Source of the DNA: Micromonospora chalcea
GTDB lineage: Bacteria > Actinomycetota > Actinomycetes > Mycobacteriales > Micromonosporaceae
Length of the DNA stretch: 49,484 nt
Assembly: GCF_002926165.1 (NCBI RefSeq)
Contig: NZ_MAGP01000129.1
Location: 1-49,484, forward strand
Direction: 5' to 3'
The position numbers and the translations under genes were made by a program. Below, piece by piece: positions 32,141 to 40,021 of this stretch (position 1 is its first letter; the number at the start of each line of letters is the position of its first letter). The notes under the pieces are model-generated. The model worked only from the letters and a program-made list of their open reading frames with translations, did no database searches and had not been told where the DNA came from.

Positions 32141-32171
32141 GCCGGGGCGCGTCCGTGCCGCCCGCCCCGGC
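32141..32171 (-). terminator. Possible terminator after the endonuclease gene
   Basis: GCCGGGGCG (32141-32149) and CGCCCCGGC (32163-32171) form a 9-bp stem with a 13-nt loop between two minus-strand genes. The long loop makes it a weak candidate. Confidence 0.35.
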
Positions 32172-32228
32172 CGTGCCAACCGGATGTCTCTACCCGCTCG
32201 CCACGCTTCCTCACATCGGGGACGAGCG

Positions 32229-33404
32229 TCAACCCCAGATCGACCGGGCCCACTCCGGGTGGTCGACGAACGGGTTGCGGTTGCCCTGCCAGCGTTCGTA
32301 GATCCGCTGGTTGCGTCGCTGCTCGAAGGCGTCCGGCGGGTCCTGGTCGTTCCAGGCCAGCAGCTTCGACAGCCGCCCGAGCCGGGGCGCGGAGCCGTTC
32401 GACACCGAGTCGTTCGGTTCCAGGTCCGGCCAGCCGTCGCCGCCCTCGTACCGGATCGCCATGTACAGGATCATCCGGGCCACGTCGCCCTTCACCGCGT
32501 CGCGCGGCTCGAACGAGTCGGCGTCGGTGTAGCAGCCGGGCGCCTCGGCGACCGCGCCGCCGCCGGCGTCGAAGTCCTTGTTGCCGCGCAGCGAGTTGAC
32601 CGACACATCCTCCGGCCGCAGGTGGTGCACGTCGGTGCCGGGGCCGGTGGCGGTGCCGAAGTCGCCGTGCGACTTGGCCCAGACGTGCTCCCGGTTCCAG
32701 TCGTTCGCACCGCCGCCGTTGCTGCTCTTGCTCTGCGAGCGTCCGCTGTAGAGCAGGATCACGTTCGCCGGGTTGGCCGGGTCCTGGTCGGTGTCCTTGA
32801 GCGCGTCCCACACCTGGTCGTAGCTGAGCTTCGTCTGCACCCGGATGATGCCGTGCAGCGCGGTGCGCAGCGCCGGCCCGGTCTTGCCGGCCGCGGCCGC
32901 GTAGTAGGCGTCGGGCGTGCCGGTCGGCGCCGGGGTCGGGGTCGGGGAAGGGCTCGGCGTGGCCCCGCCGCCGAGGCTCATCGCGCTCGGGTTCTTCAGC
33001 CCGCCGTGACTGAAGTACGCGGTCAGCGCGTCGGTCGCGGTCACCTGCCGCCCGCGCAGCGACGGGTTGCCGAGCAGCCCGAAGGTGCTCCGCCAGGCGG
33101 CCGTGACCTGCACGTACAGCATCCGGGCGGTGCCGGTCTCGCCGGCCTGGTCGGCGATGGCGATCGCGGTGTCGGCGGTGAAGCCGGAGGTGAGCACCGT
33201 GTCGGTGGCGGTGGGCTGGCCGATGACGTAGCCGGTCACGGTGGCGGTCCGGCCGTCCTGCGCGGCGAGCGCCTGCGCCACGGTCAGCGTGGTCGCGGCC
33301 GAGGCGGCGCCGGTCACGCCGAGCGGGATCGCGACCGCGACGGCGAGCACGACCGCCGCGAACATCCGCCCGGATCGCGAGCGGGTGACGCGCTTCATAT
33401 TCAT
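32229..33404 (-). CDS. Secreted endonuclease I family nuclease
   Basis: This 391-residue protein has a Sec signal (MFAAVVLAVAVAIPLGVTGA, cleavage near ASAA), an N-terminal OB-like domain (LTVAQALAAQDGRTATVTGY), a Pro/Thr/Ser linker (SPSPTPTPAPTG) and a C-terminal endonuclease I domain. The catalytic and metal residues are visible in WNREHVWAKSHG and VHHLRPEDVSVNSLRGNKDF. Such nucleases degrade extracellular DNA and RNA. The ATG at 33404 is preferred because TAGCAT (33413-33418, minus strand) ends 8 nt upstream, suggesting a leaderless mRNA; ATG at 33398 and TTG at 33413 are alternatives. Confidence 0.88.
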   Translation of the reverse strand: MNMKRVTRSRSGRMFAAVVLAVAVAIPLGVTGAASAATTLTVAQALAAQDGRTATVTGYVIGQPTATDTVLTSGFTADTAIAIADQAGETGTARMLYVQVTAAWRSTFGLLGNPSLRGRQVTATDALTAYFSHGGLKNPSAMSLGGGATPSPSPTPTPAPTGTPDAYYAAAAGKTGPALRTALHGIIRVQTKLSYDQVWDALKDTDQDPANPANVILLYSGRSQSKSSNGGGANDWNREHVWAKSHGDFGTATGPGTDVHHLRPEDVSVNSLRGNKDFDAGGGAVAEAPGCYTDADSFEPRDAVKGDVARMILYMAIRYEGGDGWPDLEPNDSVSNGSAPRLGRLSKLLAWNDQDPPDAFEQRRNQRIYERWQGNRNPFVDHPEWARSIWG

Positions 33405-33446
33405 GAGCAGCAATGCTAGGTGCCGCGGGCCGGTTTGAGGAGAGGC

Positions 33447-33986
33447 TCAGGCGGCGGTCAGGTCGCGCAGCGCCAGCACCGACCGCCAGTTGCGGGCCGT
33501 CGCCACCACACCCAGCTTCTTCTCCAGGTACGCGGCGGTGAACTTCGTCCGTCCGTAGCCGCCGGCCGGGAAGTGCAGGTGCGCCTCCCGGCCGATCACC
33601 TCGTACTCCATCGTCTCGCCCGGCGGCACGGCCAGCTCGCGGATCCGTGCGGTGGCGGGCGCGGCTGACAGGAACACCACGAGCACCCGCGTGTGGTCGT
33701 CCTGCCGGCCCGCGTACGGGCTCGCGGCGGCCACCGCGGCCAGCCCGTCCCCGTCGCGGACCAGCACCGGCACCCGCAGGCCCAGTTCGTCGCCGAGCCG
33801 GTTCGCGATGCCCTCGGCCAGCGTCTCCGGCCGGGCCGGCGGGCTGGTGAAGACCACGTTGCCGCTCTGCAGGTAGGTCTTGACGTCGGTGTGACCGAGG
33901 TCGGTGACCACGCGGCGCAGGTCGGCCATGGCCAGCTTGTTGACCCCGACGTTGACGGCCCGCAGCAGAGCGGCGTACCTGGCCAT
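33447..33986 (-). CDS. DUF1697 family protein
   Basis: This 179-residue protein shows the DUF1697 pattern: YAALLRAVNVGVNKLAMADL, then TYLQSGNVVF, and later KFTAAYLEKKLG with TARNWRSVLAL. Members are small cytoplasmic proteins of unknown biochemical role. GGAGGG just before the ATG supports the start. It is probably transcribed alone; the FkbM gene ends 37 bp upstream on the same strand. Confidence 0.92.
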   Translation of the reverse strand: MARYAALLRAVNVGVNKLAMADLRRVVTDLGHTDVKTYLQSGNVVFTSPPARPETLAEGIANRLGDELGLRVPVLVRDGDGLAAVAAASPYAGRQDDHTRVLVVFLSAAPATARIRELAVPPGETMEYEVIGREAHLHFPAGGYGRTKFTAAYLEKKLGVVATARNWRSVLALRDLTAA

Positions 33987-34023
33987 CGGCCCTCCTCGGC
34001 TCGTGCTCGGGGCCGACCCTACG

Positions 34024-34773
34024 TCAGGAGTCCGACAGCCGGGCGTAGACGTCGCCGGAGCGACCGGCCGGGCGGTACGTCTCCAGCAGCCGCACCAGCC
34101 CGGCCGCGTCCAGCCAGTTCTCGCTCGCGAACCGCATGGTCTCCACCGGCGAGTAGTTGTAGCGGTACGCGCCCAGCTGTTCCACGAGGTCCAGCGACGC
34201 GAGCGCGGCGTCGTGCGCCGGTGGCAGGTACTCGAAGGACAGCCCGCGCACCGGGTGGCTGAGCCCGGACAGCACGTCGACCTCGAAGCCCTCGACGTCG
34301 ACCTTGCAGAACGCCGGTACGCCGTGCCGCGCCACCAGGTCGTCGAGCGTCACCACCGGCACCTCGACCGACCGGTCCCAGCGGACCCCGGCGAAGCTCG
34401 GATCGGCGGTGACCGACTCGATCCAGGACGACGACATGGTGGACACCGTCGGCGTCGCCGACGACAGCTCCAGCCGCGCGCTCCCGGACCGCGCACCGAC
34501 CGCCGTCGGCTCGATCACCACGTCGGCGTCCCGCCCGAAGCCCAGGCGCAGCACCCGCAGGCAGTCGGGCTGCGGCTCCACCGCGACCACCCGCGCGCCC
34601 AGCCGCCGCCAGGTGCGCACCCGGCCGCCGACGTGGGCGCCGATGTCGAAGGCGAGGTCGCCGGGGGAGAGGAACTGCCCGTAGAGCTGCCGGGCACGCC
34701 GGTGCTTGGCCGGCTGACCGTGGTAGACGGCCAGGGAACGGGTGATCCCCCAGGCCCGCGCGAGCATCGTCAC
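34024..34773 (-). CDS. FkbM-family methyltransferase
   Basis: This 249-residue protein has a SAM-binding Rossmann fold: GDLAFDIGAHVGGRV (motif I), VVAVEPQPDCLRVL (motif II) and LDDLVARHGVPAFCKVDVEG with FEVDVLSG, a signature of FkbM enzymes that O-methylate sugars or polyketides. The GTG at 34773 has AGGGA upstream; an ATG two codons later is possible. It starts 7 nt after the sulfatase stop, in an operon with an LTA-synthase-like sulfatase and a CDP-alcohol phosphotransferase. That context points to methylation of an envelope glycan or glycolipid rather than a secondary metabolite. Confidence 0.85.
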   Translation of the reverse strand: MTMLARAWGITRSLAVYHGQPAKHRRARQLYGQFLSPGDLAFDIGAHVGGRVRTWRRLGARVVAVEPQPDCLRVLRLGFGRDADVVIEPTAVGARSGSARLELSSATPTVSTMSSSWIESVTADPSFAGVRWDRSVEVPVVTLDDLVARHGVPAFCKVDVEGFEVDVLSGLSHPVRGLSFEYLPPAHDAALASLDLVEQLGAYRYNYSPVETMRFASENWLDAAGLVRLLETYRPAGRSGDVYARLSDS

Positions 34774-34780
34774 GACATCC

Positions 34781-36544
34781 CTAACTGTGAGTGGTGGACT
34801 GCGGTCCGAACGCCCGCAGGAAGCGGTCCCGGAACGACTCCATCGGCCAGACCGGGGCCTGCGGGTCCGGGTTGAGCCCGTCCTGCCAGCCCCATCCGGC
34901 GATGCGGTCGAGCACTGCCGGGTCCTTCGCGACGACGGTGATCGGCACGTCCTTGCCGGCGTCGTCGCCGGTGATCGTGCGGGCGGGCTGGTGGTCGCCG
35001 AGGAACACCAGCACCAGGTTCTCGTCACCGTACCGCTGCACGTAGGAGATGAGCGTGCGCAGCGAGTACACGACGGCCTGCCGGTACGCCTCCCGGGTGC
35101 CCTCCGCCGAGCGGTCGGCGCGCGCCGTTCCCTTGTAGACCGAGCCGTCGCCGATGTCGTCCCAGCCGACGAGGGGCGGGACCGGCGTCCACGGCAGGTG
35201 GCTGGAGAGCAGCGGGATCTCGGCCATCACGGGCGTACGCCCGGGGCCGCGCTCGCGGCGTTGGAACTCCGCCAGCGTGTACTGGTCCGGTGGCGAGGAA
35301 AAGCTGAACAGCGGCCCCTTGTAGCCGAGTTCCTTTGCCCCGTACAGCGTGTCGGGTTCGAAGAATGCCGCCTCCGGCCACGCCCGGTTCAGCGCCGGCA
35401 TGACGAGCGCGGTCCGCCAGCCGGCGCGCTTGAACGCGCCGTTGAGGGTCAGGTGGTCGCTGCGTACCAGGTTGGTGTAGCGCAACTGGTTGTCGGTGCG
35501 GATGCCGCTCATCAGCGTGGCGTGCGCGAGCCAGCTTCCACCGCCGGTGGTGGACGAGGTGAGGAACGCGCTGCGGCTGTCGTAACCGGCCGCGCGCAAC
35601 TGCCGGGTCCCCTCGTCCAGGACGGCGTCCACCTCCGGGGCGAGCTCCGGGTCCTCCAGCGCGACCCGGCCGTAGCTCTCCACGAACGTGAACAGCACGT
35701 CCTTGCCGCGCAGCGCGGTGAGCATCCGCTCGCCCGGCACGTCCCGGAACGGGTCACCGGCGAGCTGCGTGTTCAGTGTCTCCTTGTCGTTCAGGCCCGC
35801 CCGCACCTGCCGGGCGCGGTCGAAGACGTCGGCGGCGGAGTTGTCCGCGGCGACCGGGAGGCCGGGCACGATCTGCGCGCCGAGCACGGCGCAGACCACC
35901 CAGGCGGCGGCGAGCGCGGTGACGGCGCGCGTGGTCACCCGGCGGTGGGCGGTCGCGGCGCGGGCCAGCCGCCGCGCCGAGAGCGTCACCAGCACCGGTA
36001 CGGCGAGCGCCGCGACCACGGCCAGGGCGATCGCGCCCACCTCGGCGGCCCCGCCGTACGACTCGGACAGGAACTCCGCGCCCGCGCCGAGGAACGTCCA
36101 GTCGGCGATCAGGTCGAAGCGCCGGTCGAGCACCATCGAGAACCCGAGATCGGTGACCTTGAGCACCAGGATCAGGCCGAGCAGCGCGCCGAGCAGCGTG
36201 GCCACCACGCGGCGCGGGCGGGCCGGCAGGACCAGCAGCAGGGCGACGGCGAGCAGCCCTTCCACCGGGATGCGGAGCAACGCCCCGAGGGACAGCAGTT
36301 TGACCTCGCTCGGCGCGACCAGGGCCACCAGCACGAGCGCTCCGGCCAGCGCGGTGACCGCCGCGCCGAGCAGCCGCCGGGCGCTCCACGCGCCGACGGC
36401 ACTGTCACCCGGGTCGCTCGTCTCGCTGTCGGTCGCGGCGCCGTCCGGGGTGCGGTCGCCGCTCTCGGCCGGTGTGCTGTCGCCAGTGGACGTGGCGCCG
36501 GTCGAGACGTCGTCGCCGTCGGCCGGCCGGGACAGGTCGGTCAC
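34781..36544 (-). CDS. Membrane sulfatase, lipoteichoic-acid-synthase-like
   Basis: This 587-residue protein has a polar N-terminus rich in Thr, Ser and Asp. About five membrane helices follow (LLGAAVTALAGALVLVALVA, LLAVALLLVLPA and others). The C-terminal alkaline-phosphatase-superfamily domain has DVLFTFVESYGR, then the region SSTTGGGSWLAHATLMSGI that holds the catalytic Thr of LtaS-type enzymes, and VLVFLGDHQPAR near the end. LtaS-like proteins transfer phosphoglycerol or similar groups onto envelope polymers. The GTG start overlaps the upstream stop by 4 nt (GTGA). A sulfatase or phosphoethanolamine transferase role is the alternative. Confidence 0.85.
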   Translation of the reverse strand: MTDLSRPADGDDVSTGATSTGDSTPAESGDRTPDGAATDSETSDPGDSAVGAWSARRLLGAAVTALAGALVLVALVAPSEVKLLSLGALLRIPVEGLLAVALLLVLPARPRRVVATLLGALLGLILVLKVTDLGFSMVLDRRFDLIADWTFLGAGAEFLSESYGGAAEVGAIALAVVAALAVPVLVTLSARRLARAATAHRRVTTRAVTALAAAWVVCAVLGAQIVPGLPVAADNSAADVFDRARQVRAGLNDKETLNTQLAGDPFRDVPGERMLTALRGKDVLFTFVESYGRVALEDPELAPEVDAVLDEGTRQLRAAGYDSRSAFLTSSTTGGGSWLAHATLMSGIRTDNQLRYTNLVRSDHLTLNGAFKRAGWRTALVMPALNRAWPEAAFFEPDTLYGAKELGYKGPLFSFSSPPDQYTLAEFQRRERGPGRTPVMAEIPLLSSHLPWTPVPPLVGWDDIGDGSVYKGTARADRSAEGTREAYRQAVVYSLRTLISYVQRYGDENLVLVFLGDHQPARTITGDDAGKDVPITVVAKDPAVLDRIAGWGWQDGLNPDPQAPVWPMESFRDRFLRAFGPQSTTHS

Positions 36545-37347
36545 CGGCGCCGCCCGCCGACCTCGACGGGCTGGCGCACGATCCGCGTGCCCGGCGTCCA
36601 CTCGGACCCGTGGCCCGCCGGCGCGGGGGAGACCGGCGCCGCCGGGAGCGCCGGCCGCACGCGGTGCCGCCACAGCCAGCCGACGTCGCGTCCGAACGAC
36701 TCGACCAGCAGCGCGAGCGCGCCGAGCACCACCGCGAGGGCCAGCGGCCGGGGCAGCACACCGGCCGCCACCATCGTCAGCGCGATGCCCTGCGTGGCGG
36801 CGACCACCTTGCGCCAGTAGCGCGGCGGCAGCGAGCCGCGCATCCACGGCAGCACCCAGCCGGCGGCGACGAAGACGTACCGCATCGCGCCGATCACCAG
36901 CACCCAGGCGCCCACCTGGTCGGCGACGTACCCGCAGAGGACCAGGACGAGGAAGGAGTCGACCTCCATGTCGAACCGGGCGCCGAGCGCGCTGGTCGTG
37001 CCGGTGCGCCGGGCCACCTGCCCGTCGACCCAGTCCAGGGAGAGCGCCACGGCGGCCAGCGCGACCAGCACCGGCACCGCGATCGGGCCGCGGAACGCCT
37101 CGACTGTCAACGCGGCCACCCCGCCGGCGAGCGTGGCCCGGGTGAGCGTCACCCAGTCGGCCGGGCCGAGCCGGTCCGCGCCCGAGCGGCGCAGCCCGTA
37201 TCCGAGCGCCGCGACCATGACCACCCCGAAGAGCAGACCGGCCAGCCAGCCGTACGCGCTCAGGCCGACCGTGCCGGCCAGGGCCGCCAGTACGCCGACC
37301 TGGAGTATCGCCCCCGCGAATGGATCAGTTCGAACTGCGGACACCAT
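36541..37347 (-). CDS. CDP-alcohol phosphatidyltransferase family enzyme
   Basis: This 268-residue membrane protein contains the full CDP-OH-P-transferase signature D-x2-D-G-x2-A-R-x8-G-x3-D-x3-D, starting DWVDGQVARRTG and ending RFDMEVD. Several hydrophobic helices surround it. It transfers a phosphoalcohol from a CDP-activated donor to an acceptor in the membrane. The ATG at 37347 has GGAGG nearby but very close; the GTG next to it is possible. A 12-bp palindrome CAGTTCGAACTG (37326-37337) lies inside codons 4-8. It is first in the operon with the LtaS-like sulfatase and FkbM methyltransferase. Confidence 0.88.
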   Translation of the reverse strand: MVSAVRTDPFAGAILQVGVLAALAGTVGLSAYGWLAGLLFGVVMVAALGYGLRRSGADRLGPADWVTLTRATLAGGVAALTVEAFRGPIAVPVLVALAAVALSLDWVDGQVARRTGTTSALGARFDMEVDSFLVLVLCGYVADQVGAWVLVIGAMRYVFVAAGWVLPWMRGSLPPRYWRKVVAATQGIALTMVAAGVLPRPLALAVVLGALALLVESFGRDVGWLWRHRVRPALPAAPVSPAPAGHGSEWTPGTRIVRQPVEVGGRRR

Positions 37348-37500
37348 GCCTCCGAGGTAGACGTCACGTACCACACCTGTGTACGGAGAACATGCCCGAA
37401 CAGTTCGTTCTGATGCCGGAAACGCGCCAGCGATGTGACTTGTCACGTCCACCGGCGTCGCGGCGGGCACCGCGCGGATCAGGCGCCGGAGCGGAGGCCG

Positions 37501-38205
37501 TCAGCGCGGCGGCGGTCCGGGGACCAGCCGCCAGTACTGCCGTTTGCCCTCGTCGCGGACCACGACGCCGAGCCGGGCCAGCTCCCCGTGCAGCTCCCGG
37601 GTCTCGGCGTCGTGGCCGCCGTCGAGCGCCCGCTGCCGGGCGCGCAGCAGGGCGTCCGCGCCCGGCGGCACGTCGGGCAGCCCTTCGACCCACCTGCGGT
37701 ACGCGTCCCGGTGCGGGTCCTGCCCGGTCCACGGCCAGCCCTGCCGGGTGAACGCCTCCCGCAGCCGCTCGGTGTCCAGGTCGGACTTCTCCCGGGCCAG
37801 CTCGCCACCGGCGGTGTCCAGCAGCACCAGCGCCTCACCGTCGACGAACACCCCGGCGACGTCGGCGCGGGCCACGTCCCGGCCGTGCCCGTCGCGGTGC
37901 AGCCGTACCGTGCGGTGCCCGACCGTGACGGTCAGCCGGTCGCGTACCGCCACCACCGCCAGGGCCAGGCCGCCGAGCAGGCCCAGCCCGGCCCCGATCG
38001 GGTACGCCCGCTCGTCCGGCCACCGGTCGAGCAGCTCGAACAGGCCCTGGAACGGGAACCAGGGCAGCCCGGCGATCCAGCCGGACAGCGCGGTCAGCCC
38101 GGCGCCCAGCGCCGCCCCGAGCAGCGGGAACCCCGCCCAGAACAGCACCAGCTCGCCGCGCCCGCCGTCGACCACGACGTCCTCGCCGGTGTGCCGGGCC
38201 ACCAT
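37501..38205 (-). CDS. Membrane protein with PH-like domain (YqeB-like)
   Basis: This 234-residue protein has two membrane segments (LVLFWAGFPLLGAALGAGLT and IGAGLGLLGGLALAVVAVR). A PH-like region follows (LTVTVGHRTVRLHRDGHGRD, VARADVAGVFVDGEALVLLD). The soluble tail (RQGWPWTGQDPHRDAYRRW, then GKRQYWRLVPG) resembles YqeB-type proteins. Function is unknown. It is last in an operon after the ABC permease, whose stop it nearly touches; GGAGG lies ~10 nt before the ATG, and a GTG at 38211 overlapping the permease stop is an alternative start. Confidence 0.7.
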   Translation of the reverse strand: MVARHTGEDVVVDGGRGELVLFWAGFPLLGAALGAGLTALSGWIAGLPWFPFQGLFELLDRWPDERAYPIGAGLGLLGGLALAVVAVRDRLTVTVGHRTVRLHRDGHGRDVARADVAGVFVDGEALVLLDTAGGELAREKSDLDTERLREAFTRQGWPWTGQDPHRDAYRRWVEGLPDVPPGADALLRARQRALDGGHDAETRELHGELARLGVVVRDEGKRQYWRLVPGPPPR

Positions 38206-38207
38206 GG

Positions 38208-38993
38208 TCACGACACCTCCCGGCGCAGCGTGCGGACCAGACCGGCGACCAGCGGCAGGAGCACCCAGACGGCGAGCGAGACGCCGAGCCGGCCCCACTG
38301 CCCGCCAGTCATCTCGGCGCCGAGCAGCGGCTCCATCGTGTACGACGTGTCGAGCCAGCGGGCCGGCTCCCGCAGCGCGGAGATCATCGCGGCGAGCAGG
38401 CTCCACACCGTGGGCAGCAGCAGATAGGTGACGATCGCCAGCGGCGTGTTCCGGGCCAGCAGCCCGAACGCGGCGCCCATCAGCACGTTCACCACCTGGA
38501 ACACGGCCGCGTGCGGCAGCAGTTGCCAGTCGAACGTCCAGGCGCCCGCCCCGCCGGTGGCGCCGGCGGCGAGCGTGCCGACCGCGGCGACCGCGAGGCT
38601 GACCAGCACCGACGCGAGCGCGGCCAGCACCACGGCGGCGAGCTTGGCGACGATCACCCGTTCCCGGCGGGGCACCAGCGCGAACGTGGTGAGCGCGGTG
38701 CGCTGCGACCACTCGCCGGTGATGGAGAGGATGCCGAGCACCGGCAGCAGCAGGCCGACCGGCAGCAGCGACGGGGTGAAGAAGGCGGTGAACGTCTGGT
38801 CCGGCGCCTCGACGACGAAGAGCTGCACCACCACGATCACGGCCGCGATCAGCCCGATCGTGATCAGCAGCCACCGTCCGGCCCGGGTGTCGGCGAGCTT
38901 GCGCAGCTCCACGCCGGTCAGCCGGGCCAGCGTCGGTCCGGCGACGGCGGCCTCGGGACGCGGCGGCGCTGGGGTACGGGTGGTGGTGGTCAT
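38208..38993 (-). CDS. ABC-2 family exporter permease
   Basis: This 261-residue protein has a ~35-residue cytoplasmic N-terminus (LARLTGVELRKLADTRAGRW, the typical start of ABC-2 permeases) and six membrane helices. These include LLITIGLIAAVIVVVQLFVV, LLLPVLGILSITGEWSQRTA and VWVLLPLVAGLVRTL. It pairs with the ATPase at 38990-39889 through a 4-nt ATGA overlap. The substrate is unknown. A divergent two-component system probably controls the operon. Confidence 0.88.
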   Translation of the reverse strand: MTTTTRTPAPPRPEAAVAGPTLARLTGVELRKLADTRAGRWLLITIGLIAAVIVVVQLFVVEAPDQTFTAFFTPSLLPVGLLLPVLGILSITGEWSQRTALTTFALVPRRERVIVAKLAAVVLAALASVLVSLAVAAVGTLAAGATGGAGAWTFDWQLLPHAAVFQVVNVLMGAAFGLLARNTPLAIVTYLLLPTVWSLLAAMISALREPARWLDTSYTMEPLLGAEMTGGQWGRLGVSLAVWVLLPLVAGLVRTLRREVS

Positions 38994-39889
38994 CGGACGG
39001 CCTCCTTGGTCGACGCGCCGGCGGTGAGGGTGAGGAAGAGCTGTTCGAGGCCGCCGCTGCCGGCCGGGCGCAGCTCGGTGAGGACCAGTCCGGCGTCCGC
39101 CGCGGCCTGGCCGACCTGACCCGGCTCGGCCCGGACCACGTAGCCGCCGTCGGTGCCGGCCGTGGCGGGCAGCGCGGCCCGCTCCAGCGTCAGGCGCAGG
39201 GCGTGCGCGTCGCGGGCGCGCACCAGCGTGCCGGCGCCTGCCAGCAACTCGTCCTTGCCGCCCTGGGCGACCACCCGGCCCCCGCCGATCACCACCGGCC
39301 GGTCGGCCACCGCCTCCACCTCGCGCAGCAGGTGCGAGGAGAGCAGCACCGTGCCGCCCCGGTCGGCGAAGTCGCGCAGCAGGCCGCGCATCCAGAAGAT
39401 CCCCTCCGGGTCGAGGCCGTTGGCCGGCTCGTCCAGGATCAGCACCCGGGGGTCACCCAGCAGCGCCAGCGCCAGGCCGAGCCGCTGCCGCATGCCCAGG
39501 GAGTACGCCCCGACGCGGCGCCGGGCGGCGGTCTCGTTCAGCCCGACCCGGTCCAGTGCCGCCGCCACCCGCGCCCGGTCCACGCCCATGGTGCGGGCGG
39601 CGAGCGTGAGCGCCTCCCGTCCGGTGCGTCCGGCGTGCTGCGCCGAGGCGTCGAGCAGCACGCCGATCTCCCGCCCCGGATTGGGCAGGTCGCGGTAGGG
39701 GCGGCCGGCGACCGTGGCGCCGCCCGCTGTGGGCGGCGTCATCCCGCAGATCATCCGCATCGTGGTGGACTTCCCGGCGCCGTTCGGCCCGAGGAAACCG
39801 GTCACCGTGCCCGGTTCGCACCGGAACGTGACGTCCGCGACGGCGGTGTGCGGGCCGTACCGCTTGGTGAGCTGGTCGACTTCGATCAT
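38990..39889 (-). CDS. ABC transporter ATPase
   Basis: This 299-residue ATPase carries Walker A GPNGAGKST, the Q-loop region, signature YSLGMRQRLGLALALLG, Walker B VLILDEPANGLDPEG and the H-loop LLSSHLLREVEAVAD. The start MIEVDQLTKRYGPHTAVADV at 39889 is the standard beginning of this family; longer upstream frames have no support. It energises the permease at 38208-38993. The ~130-bp gap to the divergent histidine kinase holds both promoters. Confidence 0.93.
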   Translation of the reverse strand: MIEVDQLTKRYGPHTAVADVTFRCEPGTVTGFLGPNGAGKSTTMRMICGMTPPTAGGATVAGRPYRDLPNPGREIGVLLDASAQHAGRTGREALTLAARTMGVDRARVAAALDRVGLNETAARRRVGAYSLGMRQRLGLALALLGDPRVLILDEPANGLDPEGIFWMRGLLRDFADRGGTVLLSSHLLREVEAVADRPVVIGGGRVVAQGGKDELLAGAGTLVRARDAHALRLTLERAALPATAGTDGGYVVRAEPGQVGQAAADAGLVLTELRPAGSGGLEQLFLTLTAGASTKEAVR

Positions 39890-40009
39890 GCCTTCGAGCC
39901 TGCCGGGGCCACCCGGCCACGCGCTGCGGCCGGCGGTCGGCGTCGCCGTCGACCTCGGTTCACCGCAGTCGTCGACTTTGGTAGCTGGTAGCCGGTCCGG
40001 ACGGCTTCC

Positions 40010-40015
40010 TAGCAT
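40010..40015 (+). promoter_or_regulatory. -10 box for the two-component operon
   Basis: TAGCAT fits TANNNT and ends 6 nt before the GTG at 40022, so a leaderless transcript is predicted. No clear -35 is seen at 17-18 bp. Confidence 0.45.
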
Positions 40016-40021
40016 GGGTGG

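Noticed and set aside
37382..37412. LexA (SOS) box in front of the CDP-alcohol transferase
   Set aside because: GAAC and GTTC occur but with 1- or 5-bp spacing instead of the required 4 bp.
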